Shown here in pieces: positions 6,611 through 8,001 of a stretch of DNA of 8,001 nt. Position 1 is the stretch's first letter. Every line of letters starts with the position of its first letter. The notes beneath the pieces were generated by a model, which had not been told where the DNA came from, ran no database searches, and saw nothing but the letters and a program-made list of their open reading frames with translations. A program made the translations under genes and the position numbers. This stretch comes from a bacterium (GTDB taxonomy: Bacteria; UBA9089; CG2-30-40-21; SBAY01): contig JASEHU010000066.1 in the NCBI GenBank assembly GCA_030018635.1, positions 1-8,001 of the forward strand, written 5' to 3'.

Positions 6611-6749
6611 ATTGGAAATCAGAAATTGGAAATTAGGCCTTTATTCTTATTGTACTGTTGATAAACGCATTTAATTTAGGGCCAAGATTATCAATTATTA
6701 CCTTTTAAGCGAAGACTTAATTTCTAATTTCCAATTTCTAATTTCCAAT
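6611..6749. repeat. Heptad inverted repeat (AATTTCC/AATTTCT family) between hisA and the oxidoreductase gene
   Basis: Arm 6611-6636 (units ATTGGAA, ATCAGAA, ATTGGAA, ATTAG) pairs with 6724-6749 over 26 bp with one mismatch. The right side continues as about five heptads (CTAATTT alternating with CCAATTT). The 87-base interior, 6637-6723, has no convincing ORF or known motif. The words match the repeat at 2082-2146. This accounts for most of the 196-base spacer 6587-6782, in which I see no gene. Confidence 0.85.
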
Positions 6750-6760
6750 TTTATCTTTGA

Positions 6761-6770
6761 GTGATATCAC
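6761..6770. promoter_or_regulatory. Perfect 10-bp palindrome, possible protein site
   Basis: GTGATATCAC is a perfect palindrome 12 bases past the hisA stop and just outside the heptad repeat. It might be a binding site for a dimeric regulator or a chance palindrome. No -35/-10 pair was recognised beside it. Confidence 0.2.
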
Positions 6771-6782
6771 GAATACTATACA

Positions 6783-7580
6783 TTAGTATAATTTCATCTC
6801 ACTCCTGGGTGGAAATCTTCTTATTTGAGCACCCGGTGAAGTAGTTGAAGTAGAAATTTCCTTAGCTACCTCAATTGCCTCTTCCAATTTAATATCCTGG
6901 GTATAAAGTGCCTTACCAATAATTATACCGACTACTCCCAATTGACTGCAAGGAACTAATTTTTTAATATCCTCTAATGAAGAAACCCCGCCAGAGGCAA
7001 TAACCCTCATTTTGATTGACTGGGCGAAGTTACGGATGGCATCGAAATTAGGTCCTTCAAGCATACCATCACGAGTAATATCTGTATAAACTAGTTCCCT
7101 CACACCTATTTGTTTCATCTCCTGTGCTAATGTAACCGCAGAATACTCGGTCATTTGTTGCCAACCCCAAATGGCTACATTTCCACCTTTAGCATCGATA
7201 CTAACAACTACTCTCTCCTTGAATTGAGCGGTGACAGCCCTGATAAAATCAGGGTCAATAGCGGCTTTTGTGCCGATAATCACTCGAGATACACCTATAT
7301 CGAACGCACCTTTAACCGTTTTTAAATCACGGATTCCACCACCTAATTGAACAGGAATTTTAACCTGTGAGATAATTTCTTGAACCTTACCTAAATTTTC
7401 TAATTTACCGGAGATAGCCCCATCTAAATCTACTATGTGTAATAATTTTGCCCCTTTTTCTTCCCACATCTTAGCCACCTCAACCGGATTGGTTGAATAA
7501 GCGGTTTCCGCCTCTGGTTTGCCTTGAACTAACCTGACAACCCTTCCCCCTTTTAAGTCTATTGCCGGAATAACTAACAT
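6783..7580 (-). CDS. hisA: HisA, ProFAR isomerase of histidine biosynthesis
   Basis: HisA isomerises N'-[(5'-phosphoribosyl)formimino]-5-aminoimidazole-4-carboxamide ribonucleotide to its ribulosyl form, the fourth step of histidine biosynthesis, in the cytoplasm. The (beta/alpha)8 half-barrel symmetry is clear. Catalytic D8 lies in IPAIDLKGGRVVRL, D129 in VVVSIDAKGG and T166 in YTDITRDGM; the phosphate-binding loops are QLGGGIRD (78-85), ASGGVSS (195-201) and GIIIGKALY (218-226). HisF is a paralogue, but the segment around D8 and the IWGW motif (137-140) favour HisA. The usual length is about 240-250; here the 265 residues include a non-conserved tail from about residue 243 (ending PPRSEMKLY). 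The ATG at 7578-7580 is backed by a near-perfect ribosome binding site. No other his gene is in the window, so the pathway genes may be dispersed or lie upstream beyond the right edge. Confidence 0.96.
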   Translation of the reverse strand: MLVIPAIDLKGGRVVRLVQGKPEAETAYSTNPVEVAKMWEEKGAKLLHIVDLDGAISGKLENLGKVQEIISQVKIPVQLGGGIRDLKTVKGAFDIGVSRVIIGTKAAIDPDFIRAVTAQFKERVVVSIDAKGGNVAIWGWQQMTEYSAVTLAQEMKQIGVRELVYTDITRDGMLEGPNFDAIRNFAQSIKMRVIASGGVSSLEDIKKLVPCSQLGVVGIIIGKALYTQDIKLEEAIEVAKEISTSTTSPGAQIRRFPPRSEMKLY

Positions 7581-7586
7581 AATTCC

Positions 7587-7594
7587 TCACCTCC
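7587..7594 (-). promoter_or_regulatory. Ribosome binding site of hisA
   Basis: The minus strand reads GGAGGTGA followed by six bases and the hisA ATG. This is close to the ideal Shine-Dalgarno sequence and fixes the start. Confidence 0.85.
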
Positions 7595-7620
7595 ATATTA
7601 AAATTATCAATTATCTGTGA

Positions 7621-7702
7621 TTCAGACACTGGACATCAGACTTCAGACTTTTCTGTGGAGGAAATTAGTCCATGGAGTGTCTTCTCCTAAGTCTGAAGTC
7701 TG
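7621..7702. repeat. Heptad inverted repeat (TTCAGAC/AAGTCTG family)
   Basis: Four heptads run from 7621 (TTCAGAC, ACTGGAC, ATCAGAC, TTCAGAC). The arms 7637-7650 and 7689-7702 are perfect 14-bp complements around a 38-base loop that contains CCATGG. It lies in the presumed leader region upstream of hisA, so it could be transcribed as a hairpin before that gene. Confidence 0.82.
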
Positions 7703-7709
7703 TTAGGAC

Positions 7710-7813
7710 ATATTGAATGTAGAATATTGAATGTAGAATGTAGAATTATGAAGTTTTAGTATTTTTCCTGCTTTCCTTCGACATTCTACATTCAATATTC
7801 TACATTCTACATT
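7710..7813. repeat. Heptad inverted repeat (ATGTAGA/CTACATT family), 27-bp perfect arms
   Basis: Heptads ATATTGA, ATGTAGA, ATATTGA, ATGTAGA, ATGTAGA and ATTATGA run from 7710 to 7751. The mirror set CGACATT, CTACATT, CAATATT, CTACATT, CTACATT runs from 7779 to 7813. The arms 7715-7741 and 7781-7807 are perfect complements over 27 bp, with a 39-base loop. This is the strongest hairpin in the window. No gene was found in 7581-8001, which this and the neighbouring repeats fill. Confidence 0.9.
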
Positions 7814-7859
7814 TTAACTGTATTCTCGTAAGATTAAAATGACTTTTCGCACAATCTGA

Positions 7860-7986
7860 CATTTGATATTGTGGGTGCTCCAGTAGTCAGAATTCAGGAG
7901 TCAGGAGTCAGAATAAAAAAGGCGCTTCTGGAGTGAGATTTATTCTGACTCCTGGATTCTATCATAGATACCCCCAATATCAAATG
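7860..7986. repeat. Nested inverted repeat, about 127 bp, with inner heptads (GTCAGGA family)
   Basis: The outer arms 7860-7876 and 7970-7986 match over 17 bp with one mismatch (CATTTGATATTG core) and lack heptad structure. The inner arms 7902-7917 and 7939-7954 are perfect over 16 bp (CAGGAGTCAGAATAAA). Four heptads GTCAGAA, TTCAGGA, GTCAGGA, GTCAGAA occupy 7886-7913. The plan is like that at 5408-5637: a non-heptad outer pair enclosing a heptad hairpin, as in a small MITE-like element. Nothing is recognised in the remaining bases to the right edge. Confidence 0.82.
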
Positions 7987-8001
7987 GAATGACCCACTAC
8001 C

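Noticed and set aside
6804..6836. Hairpin as a hisA terminator
   Set aside because: Seven pairs with a bulge and an 18-base loop inside the coding region, without a U tract, are too weak.
7621..7813. Possible CRISPR array
   Set aside because: Units are only seven bases with no spacers of constant length, the order includes inverted copies, and there are no cas genes.

Overview
This is an AT-rich bacterial window in which every recognisable gene lies on the minus strand, so transcription runs from right to left. Nothing in it fixes the taxon. The low GC, the chemosensory genes fused to TPR and GGDEF modules, and the dense word-like intergenic repeats would suit a little-studied environmental lineage, but that is inference.

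From right to left: 7581-8001 is non-coding and filled with short tandem repeats folded into inverted repeats. It is followed by hisA (histidine biosynthesis, 6783-7580), a repeat-bearing spacer (6587-6782), a saccharopine dehydrogenase-like oxidoreductase (5636-6586) and a nested palindromic spacer (5388-5635). Then comes a tight cluster: a 65-residue helical protein (5190-5387), an AbiEii/DUF6036-like nucleotidyltransferase (4648-5193), cheB (3599-4651) and a REC-GAF-like-GGDEF regulator (2149-3606). These four are joined by overlaps of 4, 4 and 8 bases. After a 90-base repeat spacer comes a CheR methyltransferase with C-terminal TPRs (541-2058), and after another 82 bases a HEPN (UPF0332) protein that runs off the left edge (1-458).

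The left half is a signalling locus. CheR and CheB would set the methylation state of chemoreceptors, and the REC-GGDEF protein would make c-di-GMP under phospho-control. No receptor, CheW or CheA is in view. A nucleotidyltransferase with a small partner at the head of the cluster and a HEPN protein at its tail is unusual, because NTase and HEPN proteins are best known as toxin-antitoxin or defence pairs.

The most striking signal is repeat structure. All four intergenic regions longer than 85 bases hold degenerate heptanucleotide (7-bp) tandem arrays of several unrelated families, mostly arranged as inverted repeats. Two genes carry instead in-frame tandem arrays of a 9-bp palindromic unit, TGTCNGACA, read in a different codon phase in each gene. 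Intergenic repeats thus have period 7 and coding repeats have period 9, a multiple of three.
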